Source: Candidatus Altarchaeota archaeon
GTDB lineage: Archaea > SpSt-1190
Length of the DNA stretch: 8,308 nt
Assembly (NCBI GenBank): GCA_018221025.1
Contig: JAAOXX010000027.1
Span: forward strand, 1 to 8,308
Direction of reading: 5' to 3'
A program made the translations under genes and the position numbers. The notes beneath the pieces are model-generated. The model was not told where the DNA came from and searched no databases. It worked only from the letters and a program-made list of their open reading frames with translations. This document shows positions 1 through 5,157 of the stretch, piece after piece (the stretch's first letter is position 1; each line of letters opens with the position of its first letter).

Positions 1-281
1 ACACTATCGGTTTTTCCATTCAAATTTTTGGGAGATATTACTTTGAATTTAGAAAAAAACTTTGATTTTGACAAAATTTCATCTACAAATTCTTTATTTA
101 AAATTTCTTCATTCAGTTCTCTCTTAAGTGTTTCAAACCCGCCTTCATTGTCCTCTGAATGCCCTCCAAAAAGTCCAAAACGGTTTGAATAGTTAGGGAA
201 CGAATAATCTTCAGGTTTAATCTCAAATAAAAATGAAGTTCCCGCCCGTATGATTATGGATGAAACTCTTATGGCGTCCAT
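1..281 (-). CDS. Nudix hydrolase, C-terminus beyond the window
   Basis: Translating the minus strand from ATG at 281 gives 93 residues open to the left edge. A Nudix box is visible: G40, E46 after five residues, then R54-E55-L56-N57-E58-E59 after seven more, which fits GX5EX7REUXEE. The usual Gly two residues later is replaced (L61). The family hydrolyses nucleoside diphosphates linked to another moiety, with the box glutamates binding Mg2+ or Mn2+; the substrate cannot be told from this fragment. A longer frame begins at ATG 302, directly after an in-frame TAA. I prefer 281 because an AT-rich box at 303-312 lies about 26 nt upstream, the leaderless spacing used by several neighbours. It lies downstream of the HAD phosphatase gene, has its own likely promoter, and may be involved in nucleotide or metabolite clean-up (inference). 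Confidence 0.8.
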   Translation of the reverse strand, partial: MDAIRVSSIIIRAGTSFLFEIKPEDYSFPNYSNRFGLFGGHSEDNEGGFETLKRELNEEILNKEFVDEILSKSKFFSKFKVISPKNLNGKTDS

Positions 282-302
282 AAAGCTCTTGAGTAATATC
301 AT

Positions 303-312
303 TTAAATTATT
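303..312 (-). promoter_or_regulatory. TATA-like box for the Nudix gene
   Basis: The minus strand reads AATAATTTAA, centred about 26 nt upstream of ATG 281 and within the 45-bp gap after the HAD gene. It would overlap an initiation at ATG 302, so it argues for the shorter start. Confidence 0.45.
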
Positions 313-347
313 TTTGCACTATCACGAAGCAAAACCAGAGTAAATTT

Positions 348-902
348 TTACCTTACCAACACTTCTTCGAGTTTTTGGATATCTTTTCCAAGAATTAGTG
401 AGGGAATTCCCTGTGCATCTGCCATTTCTTTGTCATAAGTGGCATCTCCAATCATTACAGATGGACCCGGAAACTTATCAATTATGGTTTGGAGCATTTC
501 TGGATTTGGTTTGGTTTTAGATACATCTTCGGCAGTCACTACGGTGTCAAAAGACCAGTTGAATTTTTCAAAAATCGCATCAGCCATAGATTTTCCGCTA
601 GATGTTGCAATACATACTTTGTGCCCCCGTTTTTTTAATTCATTAATTACTTTGGTTGCACCATCCATTTCCTTTATTTCGCCAATACGGCTCAAAAATA
701 ATTCGACTTTTCTTTGGTAGAGAGTTTCTGGATTCTCTGCACCAAGAATTTTGGCAATTTCCCTTCCTGCGAGTCCAATTAATGAACTAACCTCTTCTCT
801 TGTTATGGATACTCCGGTTTCTTTGAATGCATCGATGAATGTGCTTCCGTGCAGTTCAACTGTGTCTACAAGGGTCCCATCCAAGTCAAAGATATAGTTC
901 AT
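348..902 (-). CDS. HAD-superfamily phosphatase, phosphoglycolate phosphatase-like
   Basis: This 184-aa soluble protein has all four haloacid dehalogenase motifs in order. Motif I is DLDGT at residues 6-10 (nucleophile D6, acid/base D8), motif II is T100-S101 after a hydrophobic strand, motif III is K131 in KTKPNP, and motif IV is GD at 152-153 with D157. Residues 15-90 form a helical insert as in type C1 caps, so it probably dephosphorylates a small phosphorylated metabolite. Phosphoglycolate, a sugar phosphate or a nucleotide are all possible and the sequence does not decide. DxDGT rules out beta-phosphoglucomutase no better than phosphatase, but length and the TKPNPE motif fit the Gph-like group. 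The ATG at 902 has a well-placed TATA box and no leader, so the gene is probably transcribed on its own just downstream of carS. Confidence 0.88.
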   Translation of the reverse strand: MNYIFDLDGTLVDTVELHGSTFIDAFKETGVSITREEVSSLIGLAGREIAKILGAENPETLYQRKVELFLSRIGEIKEMDGATKVINELKKRGHKVCIATSSGKSMADAIFEKFNWSFDTVVTAEDVSKTKPNPEMLQTIIDKFPGPSVMIGDATYDKEMADAQGIPSLILGKDIQKLEEVLVR

Positions 903-921
903 ACAAAGACTTTACTCAATC

Positions 922-931
922 GTAAATATAG
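922..931 (-). promoter_or_regulatory. TATA box of the HAD phosphatase gene
   Basis: The minus strand reads CTATATTTAC, centred about 25 nt upstream of the ATG, preceded by an A-rich BRE-like stretch (GCAAA). The spacing implies a leaderless mRNA. The box sits in the 39-bp gap after the carS stop codon. Confidence 0.7.
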
Positions 932-941
932 TTTGCTTCAT

Positions 942-1445
942 TTACCAAGGTACATTCTTCAGCTTAAGCCAGTAGCCGATTATGTTTGCACTTCTATGGA
1001 GGACCGGATTTATTATGAGGAGTAGTGCAATCTGCTCGAGTTTCCATGGATACAAAGGTAAGGACACCAACAACGAGAAAATTATGAAGTCCATACTGTC
1101 AAGAAGACCAGCTTTTCCTCCACGCTTTACTCCAATACGCCTCTTCATGAATGAACCCACTGTATCCCCAAATATTGCAAAGAATCCGATTACTGCACCA
1201 GTTATTAGTGTACCAAGCCCCCAAATGCTGAGAACTTGTCCAGTTAATGCACCTAAAACCGTTGCAGCAACTATACCCTGCCAAGTCTTTCCATCGCCAA
1301 GAAGTCTGTTTCCATCTTTTGCCATTCTTCCCCCATCAATTGGTCGCCTCAGTCCGAGAAAATTAAATCTATGTGAAAAAACCGGCGCCATATTGGCGGT
1401 ATATGCTGGTGATATCCATAACAGCGCCTCAATTATCCAATTCAT
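942..1445 (-). CDS. carS: CDP-archaeol synthase (CTP:geranylgeranyl-glycerol phosphate cytidylyltransferase)
   Basis: CarS transfers CMP from CTP to 2,3-di-O-geranylgeranylglyceryl phosphate, giving the CDP-archaeol precursor from which archaeal polar lipid headgroups are built; it acts in the membrane. The 167-aa protein shows the family's pattern: an N-terminal membrane segment running into SPAYTANMAPV, PIDGG at 35-39, GDGKTWQG at 50-57, further hydrophobic spans at about 59-97 and 120-148, the CDP-transferase-like stretch from G93-D94 through KRRIGVKRGG to D116-S-M-D119, and a C-terminus ending in YWLKLKNVPW. Length is normal. I place the start at ATG 1445 because GGTGA lies four bases before it. 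An in-frame ATG at 1457 would add four residues but has no Shine-Dalgarno. The region upstream contains a duplicated start and a short ORF. No good TATA box is seen, so it is probably co-transcribed with the gene at 1521-2159. Confidence 0.9.
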   Translation of the reverse strand: MNWIIEALLWISPAYTANMAPVFSHRFNFLGLRRPIDGGRMAKDGNRLLGDGKTWQGIVAATVLGALTGQVLSIWGLGTLITGAVIGFFAIFGDTVGSFMKRRIGVKRGGKAGLLDSMDFIIFSLLVSLPLYPWKLEQIALLLIINPVLHRSANIIGYWLKLKNVPW

Positions 1446-1454
1446 CTTTTCACC
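1434..1454 (-). repeat. 21-bp direct repeat, copy at the carS start
   Basis: This copy holds the carS ribosome-binding site GGTGA, the ATG at 1445 and codons for M-N-W-I. An identical 21-bp copy lies at 1489-1509, 55 bp upstream in the direction of transcription. Flanking sequence on either side does not match. Confidence 0.9.
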
Positions 1455-1500
1455 CATTTGAAAGGAGGTATCGGAACCTTGGTTCTGATATCCAATTCAT
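1450..1500 (-). CDS. Possible 16-codon leader ORF upstream of carS
   Basis: The upstream repeat copy supplies GGTGA and an ATG at 1500, opening a short frame encoding MNWISEPRFRYLLSNG. Its TGA (1450-1452) overlaps the GGTGA that serves carS, and the carS ATG follows four bases later. The first four residues equal those of CarS because of the repeat, but the frames differ (55-bp offset). If translated, ribosomes would terminate at the carS initiation site, so the ORF could either feed carS by re-initiation or act as a decoy start. It may also be a non-functional by-product of the duplication. No known leader peptide is recognised. Confidence 0.35.
   Translation of the reverse strand: MNWISEPRFRYLLSNG
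1469..1490. other. Imperfect inverted repeat between the two carS start copies
   Basis: Arms TATCGGAACC and GGTTCTGATA are separated by TT, with one mismatch (an A.C pair on the minus-strand RNA). It could form a short hairpin inside the putative leader ORF, but the two-base loop means the inner pairs must open. There is no following T-run, so it does not look like a terminator. Confidence 0.45.
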
Positions 1501-1509
1501 CTTTTCACC
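1489..1509 (-). repeat. 21-bp direct repeat, upstream copy
   Basis: Identical to 1434-1454. It carries GGTGA (1505-1509) with four bases to the ATG at 1500, and it begins 11 bases after the stop codon of the preceding gene. It creates the 16-codon ORF described at 1450-1500. Confidence 0.9.
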
Positions 1510-1520
1510 TTTTTTGATTT

Positions 1521-2159
1521 CTAAACCAATCTAAGCAGGATAAGCTCAAGCTTTGCTGCAGCCTTTGCTAAGTCCCACATGTCTGTACCACTAATAATGA
1601 TGGTTCGATTTACAAGTTCTATTTGTGTTGAGTTTGAAATTGTCATATAGATTACTGCCTCGTCTTCAGTTGTATTGAATGGCGATTTGTGGTCAAATGT
1701 ATTATTATGTTCATCCACATATGGTTCAGATGTTCCAAAAACCACGTCAAACGGTCTGTTTGAAAGGAATTTAGCTAATTCTGTGAAGGCAATACTGACA
1801 TTTGAAGAAAACTCGGGGTCGAAAACAGAGTAAACTCTTGATGCAGAATATAGGGTTGAATAAATCTGTGAACTCGAGGGACTCTCGACTTTCTCTGCTT
1901 CCCGCGGGTCAGCCCTAAATACAATATTGTATCCTTGGAAAACCTGAAGATAAAATATACTTTGATTTTCTGAAGTAGGTTGCTTGTAAATTGGCAGGTT
2001 ATTCCAAGTTCCTACAAACTCCGGTTTATTTTCCTGAGGCGCAGTGTTTTGGGCTGGTTCATTGTATCGGTCCCCTGAGAGAAGCGCAAAAGCCAGACTC
2101 GATAGTATTAACAGTGCACCTAAAAATATTCCCTGATGTTTTTTCTTAAGTCTAAACAC
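1521..2159 (-). CDS. Uncharacterised membrane-anchored extracytoplasmic protein
   Basis: The 212-aa product starts with a basic stretch (RLKKKHQ), then one hydrophobic segment at about residues 10-28 without a clear cleavage site, then about 180 mostly hydrophilic residues. This predicts an N-in signal anchor with the main domain outside. Six N-x-S/T sequons (N65, N120, N152, N162, N176, N184) fit a surface protein modified by archaeal N-glycosylation (inference). The mid-part has mixed alpha/beta character with FRADPREAEKV and FDPEFSS as the most conserved-looking patches, and the C-terminus is a Leu-rich amphipathic helix. I do not assign a family. The start is GTG at 2159, immediately after an in-frame TAA, so no upstream extension is possible; a weak TATA-like element lies about 25 nt upstream. 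carS follows 75 bp downstream of its stop codon. Confidence 0.75.
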   Translation of the reverse strand: MFRLKKKHQGIFLGALLILSSLAFALLSGDRYNEPAQNTAPQENKPEFVGTWNNLPIYKQPTSENQSIFYLQVFQGYNIVFRADPREAEKVESPSSSQIYSTLYSASRVYSVFDPEFSSNVSIAFTELAKFLSNRPFDVVFGTSEPYVDEHNNTFDHKSPFNTTEDEAVIYMTISNSTQIELVNRTIIISGTDMWDLAKAAAKLELILLRLV

Positions 2160-2178
2160 TTAACGCTTTCATACACCC

Positions 2179-2188
2179 ATTTTAATGT
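2179..2188 (-). promoter_or_regulatory. Weak TATA-like element before the anchored surface protein gene
   Basis: The minus strand reads ACATTAAAAT, centred about 24 nt upstream of GTG 2159 in the 35-bp gap after pyrH. It is a poorer match than the other boxes, and read-through from pyrH is an alternative. Confidence 0.3.
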
Positions 2189-2194
2189 TTTTCC

Positions 2195-2803
2195 TTAATT
2201 GATAAGGGTTCCACTTGAGAAATCAAACTCTGGACCGACAACATGCGTCTTTATTTTGGAGCGCCGTATTACTTGAATTGCCTGATTATCGATTACTCCA
2301 TAGTGTCCTGCGCGCGTATCATCTTTCACATATGACAAAAGTTCGTCAAAACCCAAAGTGTGAATTACTCTGGCTCCTTTGTCCTCTTTTGGGTCTTGAT
2401 TGTAGAGTCCTCCGACATCCTTAACGAGAATAAGAACATCGGCTCCAAGGAAATCTGCAAGTTCAGCAGCTACTGCATCTGTGCTTTGTCCGGGAATTTG
2501 TCCCCCTGTTACGGGTTTTCGCAATTTGTTCGCATCTATTTGAGAAAAATCTCTGCAATAAACACCTCCAATAATACGGGCAAGCGCCCTTGCATTAACA
2601 TGAGTGAGTTCAATTCCTAATTGGTCTAAAAACCCCTCAGAGAAATTAAAACTCCTGTATCCATCAACAATTGCTTTTGCTTGAGTTCCTGCTCCAGACA
2701 CAAATGCAAGATTTCCTTTGAAACTAGAATTAAACTTTTTCAAATCTTCAACCTTATCAGGTTGACTAAACAATGCAGTTCCAATCTTAACAACACCAAA
2801 CAT
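2195..2803 (-). CDS. pyrH: UMP kinase, archaeal type
   Basis: PyrH phosphorylates UMP to UDP with ATP in pyrimidine nucleotide synthesis. The 202-aa sequence follows the amino-acid-kinase fold: an N-terminal strand KIGTALF (6-12), VSGAG at 35-39, the UMP-side segment DQLGIELTHVNA (60-71), the GGQIPGQSTDAVAAELA motif (100-116) typical of archaeal UMP kinases, GADVLILVKDVGGLYNQDP (120-138) for the ATP-side loop, and RSKIKTHVVG (181-190) near the end. Several normally glycine-rich positions differ from what I expect for the family: KIGT instead of KIGG, and VSGAGT instead of a GGG(K/R) loop. The enzyme may be divergent, and another amino-acid-kinase member (for example isopentenyl phosphate kinase) is a less likely reading. 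The ATG at 2803 has a strong TATA box and a leaderless arrangement. It is divergent from the gene at 2889. Confidence 0.88.
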   Translation of the reverse strand: MFGVVKIGTALFSQPDKVEDLKKFNSSFKGNLAFVSGAGTQAKAIVDGYRSFNFSEGFLDQLGIELTHVNARALARIIGGVYCRDFSQIDANKLRKPVTGGQIPGQSTDAVAAELADFLGADVLILVKDVGGLYNQDPKEDKGARVIHTLGFDELLSYVKDDTRAGHYGVIDNQAIQVIRRSKIKTHVVGPEFDFSSGTLIN

Positions 2804-2804
2804 A

Positions 2805-2847
2805 TCAGTAATGAACCTGTGTGATAAATATCCGTTATCATTACTGA
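2805..2847. promoter_or_regulatory. Inverted repeat flanking the pyrH TATA box, possible operator
   Basis: TCAGTAATGA at 2805-2814 and its exact reverse complement TCATTACTGA at 2838-2847 are separated by 23 bp that contain the pyrH TATA box. Arm centres are 33 bp apart, close to three helical turns. One arm covers the pyrH transcription start side and the other lies upstream of TATA and near the divergent promoter, a layout suited to a dimeric repressor. No regulator gene is visible in the window. Confidence 0.5.
2823..2832 (-). promoter_or_regulatory. TATA box of pyrH
   Basis: The minus strand reads GATATTTATC, centred about 25 nt upstream of ATG 2803, implying a leaderless transcript. Confidence 0.7.
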
Positions 2848-2861
2848 GGTGGCTTGAAAAA

Positions 2862-2870
2862 GTATATTAA
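2862..2870 (+). promoter_or_regulatory. TATA box of the plus-strand membrane protein gene
   Basis: The plus strand reads GTATATTAA, preceded by an A-rich BRE-like GAAAAA, and centred 23 nt before ATG 2889. It is back to back with the pyrH promoter. Confidence 0.65.
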
Positions 2871-2888
2871 CTTCTGGGGGACTTGCTT

Positions 2889-3338
2889 ATGGGATATTTA
2901 ATGGCAGGACAACCAGCAACAGGACAACCAGCAGTGCAACAACCCGTGGCAGCTTGGCCTTATACTCAAGCCCCATACGGTGGAGGTTATTACCCATATC
3001 CAGCATCTTATTCTTCTTATCCATCAAAACTTGCACATTATGGCGGGCATGCAGGTACGTCTAAACTCTTGTATCCCATAATTTTAGTTATGGCGGGACT
3101 GTTGCTCGTTACATTTAGTTTTATGAGCATTGAAAAACTTGACCCACAAATTTCTAGAATTGCGACAGTTAGCCCAGATATGGAAATTGTAGCAGTAGTT
3201 TTTTGTGACCCTTGCACCGCCATTAACGGCGACCCAATAGGACTCGACAAAGTTATGGTCGTTGATGACGCTCTGAGTGTGAGGCAGATTTCAAATCTAC
3301 CCGGAGTCAAACAAGTTAAATTGGTTGGTCGGGTCTAA
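2889..3338 (+). CDS. Uncharacterised Tyr/Pro/Gly-rich single-pass membrane protein with a CxxC
   Basis: This is the only plus-strand gene, 149 aa from ATG 2889. Residues 6-58 are low complexity, with short GQPA repeats and then a PYGGGYYPYPASYSSYP run rich in Tyr, Pro and Gly. A single hydrophobic span follows at about 61-80, then a compact 69-residue tail with an FCDPC motif (C106, C109) and alternating hydrophobic stretches that could form a small beta-alpha-beta unit. Basic residues before the span and acidic ones after it suggest N-in, C-out. I recognise no family. The CxxC could be a redox pair or half a metal site. ATG 2901 and TTG 2883 are alternative starts; 2889 fits the TATA spacing best and has GGGGG eight bases upstream. 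Its TAA overlaps the TAG of the convergent PAC2 gene by 4 bp. Confidence 0.75.
   Translation: MGYLMAGQPATGQPAVQQPVAAWPYTQAPYGGGYYPYPASYSSYPSKLAHYGGHAGTSKLLYPIILVMAGLLLVTFSFMSIEKLDPQISRIATVSPDMEIVAVVFCDPCTAINGDPIGLDKVMVVDDALSVRQISNLPGVKQVKLVGRV
2904..2933 (+). repeat. Two-copy 15-bp tandem repeat in a coding region
   Basis: Two adjacent 15-bp units share CAGGACAACCAGCA and encode the repeated A-G-Q-P-A / T-G-Q-P-A segments of the low-complexity N-terminus. Replication slippage is the likely origin. Confidence 0.7.
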
Positions 3339-4003
3339 CTATAGATGCTTGGATAGGGGTCCCACTTCTTATTTTCTGGTAGCTCGTCTTTTCGCTTGGC
3401 TTCTTTCTCGAGGGCTGAAGGGTCTACTTTTAGCCCAATTCGTTTGGACACGTGCCGAATTATTTTTGCGGCAGCTAATGGGTCTGGACGATGCCGTGCC
3501 TCAGCAAGAATGAGATATCCACCCATTCCTCTCTCTTTCAATTCCATCATAAGGGGCCCATAAATTCCAACGACGAACCCGAGTTTCATATGGTCAAGAC
3601 CTACATCATCTAAGTACTTGTCTTTCCAACTTATTACATATGTTTTATCACCGTCTTTTTTCTTGTCACTCCCGCCCAAAATAATTATTTCCTTCGGTTT
3701 TTTGGATTTTATCCAATTTGCAAGCTCTTCCGCAAAATTGTGGGCGGCGGAATCGGGAATCATAACATCTGACACTATTACTATTGTTTGATCTTTTTGA
3801 TAAATTCTAATTGGGGCTTCGGGTTTACTCTTTCGAATTATTGCAAGGGCCGGCAATTTTTCACTGCGAATATGCCCCACTTCTTCAAAACCCAATTTAT
3901 GAATTATAAATTCCGAGGCAATTGACCCAACCATTCCAACACTCGGAAAACCAATAATAATATTTTTTACCTTATCAATTTCCCTGAATTCTTTGATTAT
4001 CAT
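3335..4003 (-). CDS. PAC2-family proteasome assembly chaperone-like protein with HbYX tail
   Basis: The 222-aa protein matches the archaeal PAC2 family, relatives of eukaryotic proteasome assembly chaperones. The glycine-rich signature GFPSVGMVG lies at residues 18-26, followed by SEKLPALAIIR at 47-57, strands IVIVSDV (74-80) and IIILGGSD (106-113), a MKLGFVVGIYGPLM segment (139-152) and a YLILAEARHRPDPLAA motif (163-178). The C-terminal 30 residues are charged and presumably flexible, ending I-Y-S. Hydrophobic-Tyr-X at the very C-terminus is the motif by which archaeal PAC2 homologues and proteasome activators insert into the 20S alpha ring. The sequence therefore supports a proteasome-binding role; whether as assembly factor or activator is not decided. 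It has its own TATA box, and its stop codon overlaps that of the convergent gene. Confidence 0.85.
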   Translation of the reverse strand: MIIKEFREIDKVKNIIIGFPSVGMVGSIASEFIIHKLGFEEVGHIRSEKLPALAIIRKSKPEAPIRIYQKDQTIVIVSDVMIPDSAAHNFAEELANWIKSKKPKEIIILGGSDKKKDGDKTYVISWKDKYLDDVGLDHMKLGFVVGIYGPLMMELKERGMGGYLILAEARHRPDPLAAAKIIRHVSKRIGLKVDPSALEKEAKRKDELPENKKWDPYPSIYS

Positions 4004-4023
4004 TAAGAGGAGACAAGGTGCAG

Positions 4024-4033
4024 GTATTTATAA
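4024..4033 (-). promoter_or_regulatory. TATA box of the PAC2-family gene
   Basis: The minus strand reads TTATAAATAC, centred about 26 nt upstream of ATG 4003. It lies in the short gap after the aEF-1beta stop codon, so the PAC2 gene can be transcribed independently and without a leader. Confidence 0.7.
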
Positions 4034-4041
4034 CATGCCAA

Positions 4042-4284
4042 TCAGAGTCTGCCGAGCTCTAATATCTCATAACCGGAAATTAAGGGGCTGTTTGCTAACT
4101 TTTTCTCTACCTCATCAAATGCGCCACCCGTGTCTGATACACGAATAAGAATTTCGAGTGCACTTACTCCAAACCCAATTGGTTTTTCTTCAATTACTTT
4201 GGCAAAGTCAAGACTCACCTTAAGTTCATCCATTTTACCTACATCTGCAGGCATAATACGTATTTTAGCTACAACGTCTCCCAT
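4042..4284 (-). CDS. ef1b: Translation elongation factor aEF-1beta (guanine exchange factor)
   Basis: aEF-1beta catalyses GDP-GTP exchange on the elongation factor aEF-1alpha (EF1A), letting it reload aminoacyl-tRNA. The 80-aa sequence matches the exchange domain: an N-terminal VAKIRIMPADV strand (5-15), the family hallmark VIEEKPIGFGVSALEI (30-45), the RVSDTGGAFDEVEKKL segment (48-63), and the closing strand YEILELGRL (72-80). It is a little shorter than the 88-92 residues usual in archaea, mainly between residues 15 and 30, with no sign of a frameshift. Its ATG follows the TAG of the zinc-finger gene with no intervening base and there is no separate promoter, so the two are one operon and probably translationally coupled. 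Confidence 0.92.
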   Translation of the reverse strand: MGDVVAKIRIMPADVGKMDELKVSLDFAKVIEEKPIGFGVSALEILIRVSDTGGAFDEVEKKLANSPLISGYEILELGRL

Positions 4285-4449
4285 CTAAGGTCCCTCAAAA
4301 CTGCAGTTGGAACATTTCCACTGCTTAGCACTGGACCTGCACTTACCACACCTGAAAATATCCACCTCCCCACATTCAGGGCACTTAAATTCGGTTGAAC
4401 CCTTTATTGTAGATATGTCATTCTTACAGGTTGTGCATCTAAGCTCCAT
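4285..4449 (-). CDS. Small zinc-ribbon protein of the HVO_2753 type
   Basis: A 54-aa frame begins at ATG 4449. It contains four CxxC pairs (C5/C8, C23/C26, C34/C37, C46/C49), enough for two zinc sites, in the order CTTC, CPEC, CGKC, CSNC and ending FEGP. This layout matches the short archaeal zinc-finger family (HVO_2753-like, also described as a Zn-ribbon RNA-binding protein) commonly encoded next to aEF-1beta. The molecular role in this organism is not shown; association with translation is inferred from family and neighbour. The TATA box about 25 nt upstream implies a leaderless mRNA. The stop codon abuts the aEF-1beta ATG. Confidence 0.88.
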   Translation of the reverse strand: MELRCTTCKNDISTIKGSTEFKCPECGEVDIFRCGKCRSSAKQWKCSNCSFEGP

Positions 4450-4468
4450 AGCCCTTTCTTAATCAAGG

Positions 4469-4478
4469 GTATAAAAAC
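4469..4478 (-). promoter_or_regulatory. TATA box of the zinc-ribbon/aEF-1beta operon
   Basis: The minus strand reads GTTTTTATAC, centred about 25 nt upstream of ATG 4449, in the 33-bp gap after the preceding gene. Confidence 0.65.
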
Positions 4479-4482
4479 TTAT

Positions 4483-5157
4483 CTACCAGAATTTGCGGGT
4501 TTCAGCTAAAACCGTATCAAAATCATGTTGATACAGCTTCTCTTCCTGGGATGTTGCGATTTTGAATACAATTCCATGGTGGAGGAATACTCGGTCACCA
4601 TCCTTTACAGGAATGAATGGACTTCTTAGTTTTGTGATTCCATTTGAGATTTTAAGCTCTCTTACAAGTTTATTATATTCTACTTTTTCTCCGTGAACAG
4701 TTCCAATAGAAACTTTGCACCGGTCTGCGAAACCTAGAACTCGCGGAATGTCGGAGGCAACTGCACCGAAATAAAGTACGTGGAATGTATGCGTCAGCGG
4801 GATATCTTTTGGAAGGTTTGCAATTTCTTCAAGTTTAGTGGGGATTGCTACCTTCTTGAGATTTTCTTTTAGGAGCGCTCCTATTCTTTCTCCAAATTTA
4901 TTCCATTTGTCCCATCCAATCAGGCTTGCACTAATTACTTCCTCGTCAAAGGGAGACTTGTTAACTGCACTCCCAATCGATTTAAGGTACTGATAATAAA
5001 CCCTGAGGTCGTGAATAAATTCCTCCGCAGTCTCTGAGTCCCATTGATTCCACTCTGTTTTTTTCATTAATTCTAAAATTTCCTTGTCCTTCCTGCCACA
5101 AAGTCCCAATTCATTTGGTTTGTATGAGAACCACAACGCCGTTTTAAGAGAGTTCAC
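4483..5157 (-). CDS. Uncharacterised protein, possibly DUF6390-like
   Basis: The 224-aa predicted soluble protein opens with ALWFSYKPNELGLCG (7-21) and has SPFDEEVISASLIG (68-81), a THTFHV patch (122-127) and a HH pair (193-194). From memory, the N-terminal (F/Y)xPNxLGxCG signature, the PFD..V motif and the HxFHV patch resemble the DUF6390 family, sometimes seen near hydrogenase genes; no hydrogenase gene is present here and I could not run a search. Conserved His and one Cys (C20) could bind a metal, but this is inference. I choose GTG 5157 because GAGAGG precedes it by seven bases; GTG 5172 in the same frame would add five residues and lacks a Shine-Dalgarno. The gene overlaps the EamA transporter by 14 bp, so the two are an operon with likely coupled translation. 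Confidence 0.75.
   Translation of the reverse strand: MNSLKTALWFSYKPNELGLCGRKDKEILELMKKTEWNQWDSETAEEFIHDLRVYYQYLKSIGSAVNKSPFDEEVISASLIGWDKWNKFGERIGALLKENLKKVAIPTKLEEIANLPKDIPLTHTFHVLYFGAVASDIPRVLGFADRCKVSIGTVHGEKVEYNKLVRELKISNGITKLRSPFIPVKDGDRVFLHHGIVFKIATSQEEKLYQHDFDTVLAETRKFW

Noticed and set aside
982..1461. Plus-strand 159-codon frame opposite carS
   Set aside because: carS on the minus strand has all family motifs; this frame is Pro/Ser-rich with no recognisable fold and ends within the repeat region.
1461..1467. AAAGGAGG on the plus strand as a ribosome-binding site
   Set aside because: No ATG or GTG with a meaningful frame follows. The motif is the complement of codons in the leader ORF and is probably coincidental.
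1469..1490. The palindrome as a transcription terminator of the upstream gene
   Set aside because: It has a two-base loop, a mismatch and no T-rich tract after it on either strand.
2215..2620. Two plus-strand frames opposite pyrH
   Set aside because: Both are shadows of a gene with clear kinase motifs and have no features of their own.
3325..3513. Plus-strand 62-codon frame after the Tyr-rich membrane protein gene
   Set aside because: It is antisense to the C-terminal part of the PAC2 gene, whose reading is well supported; no start signal is visible.
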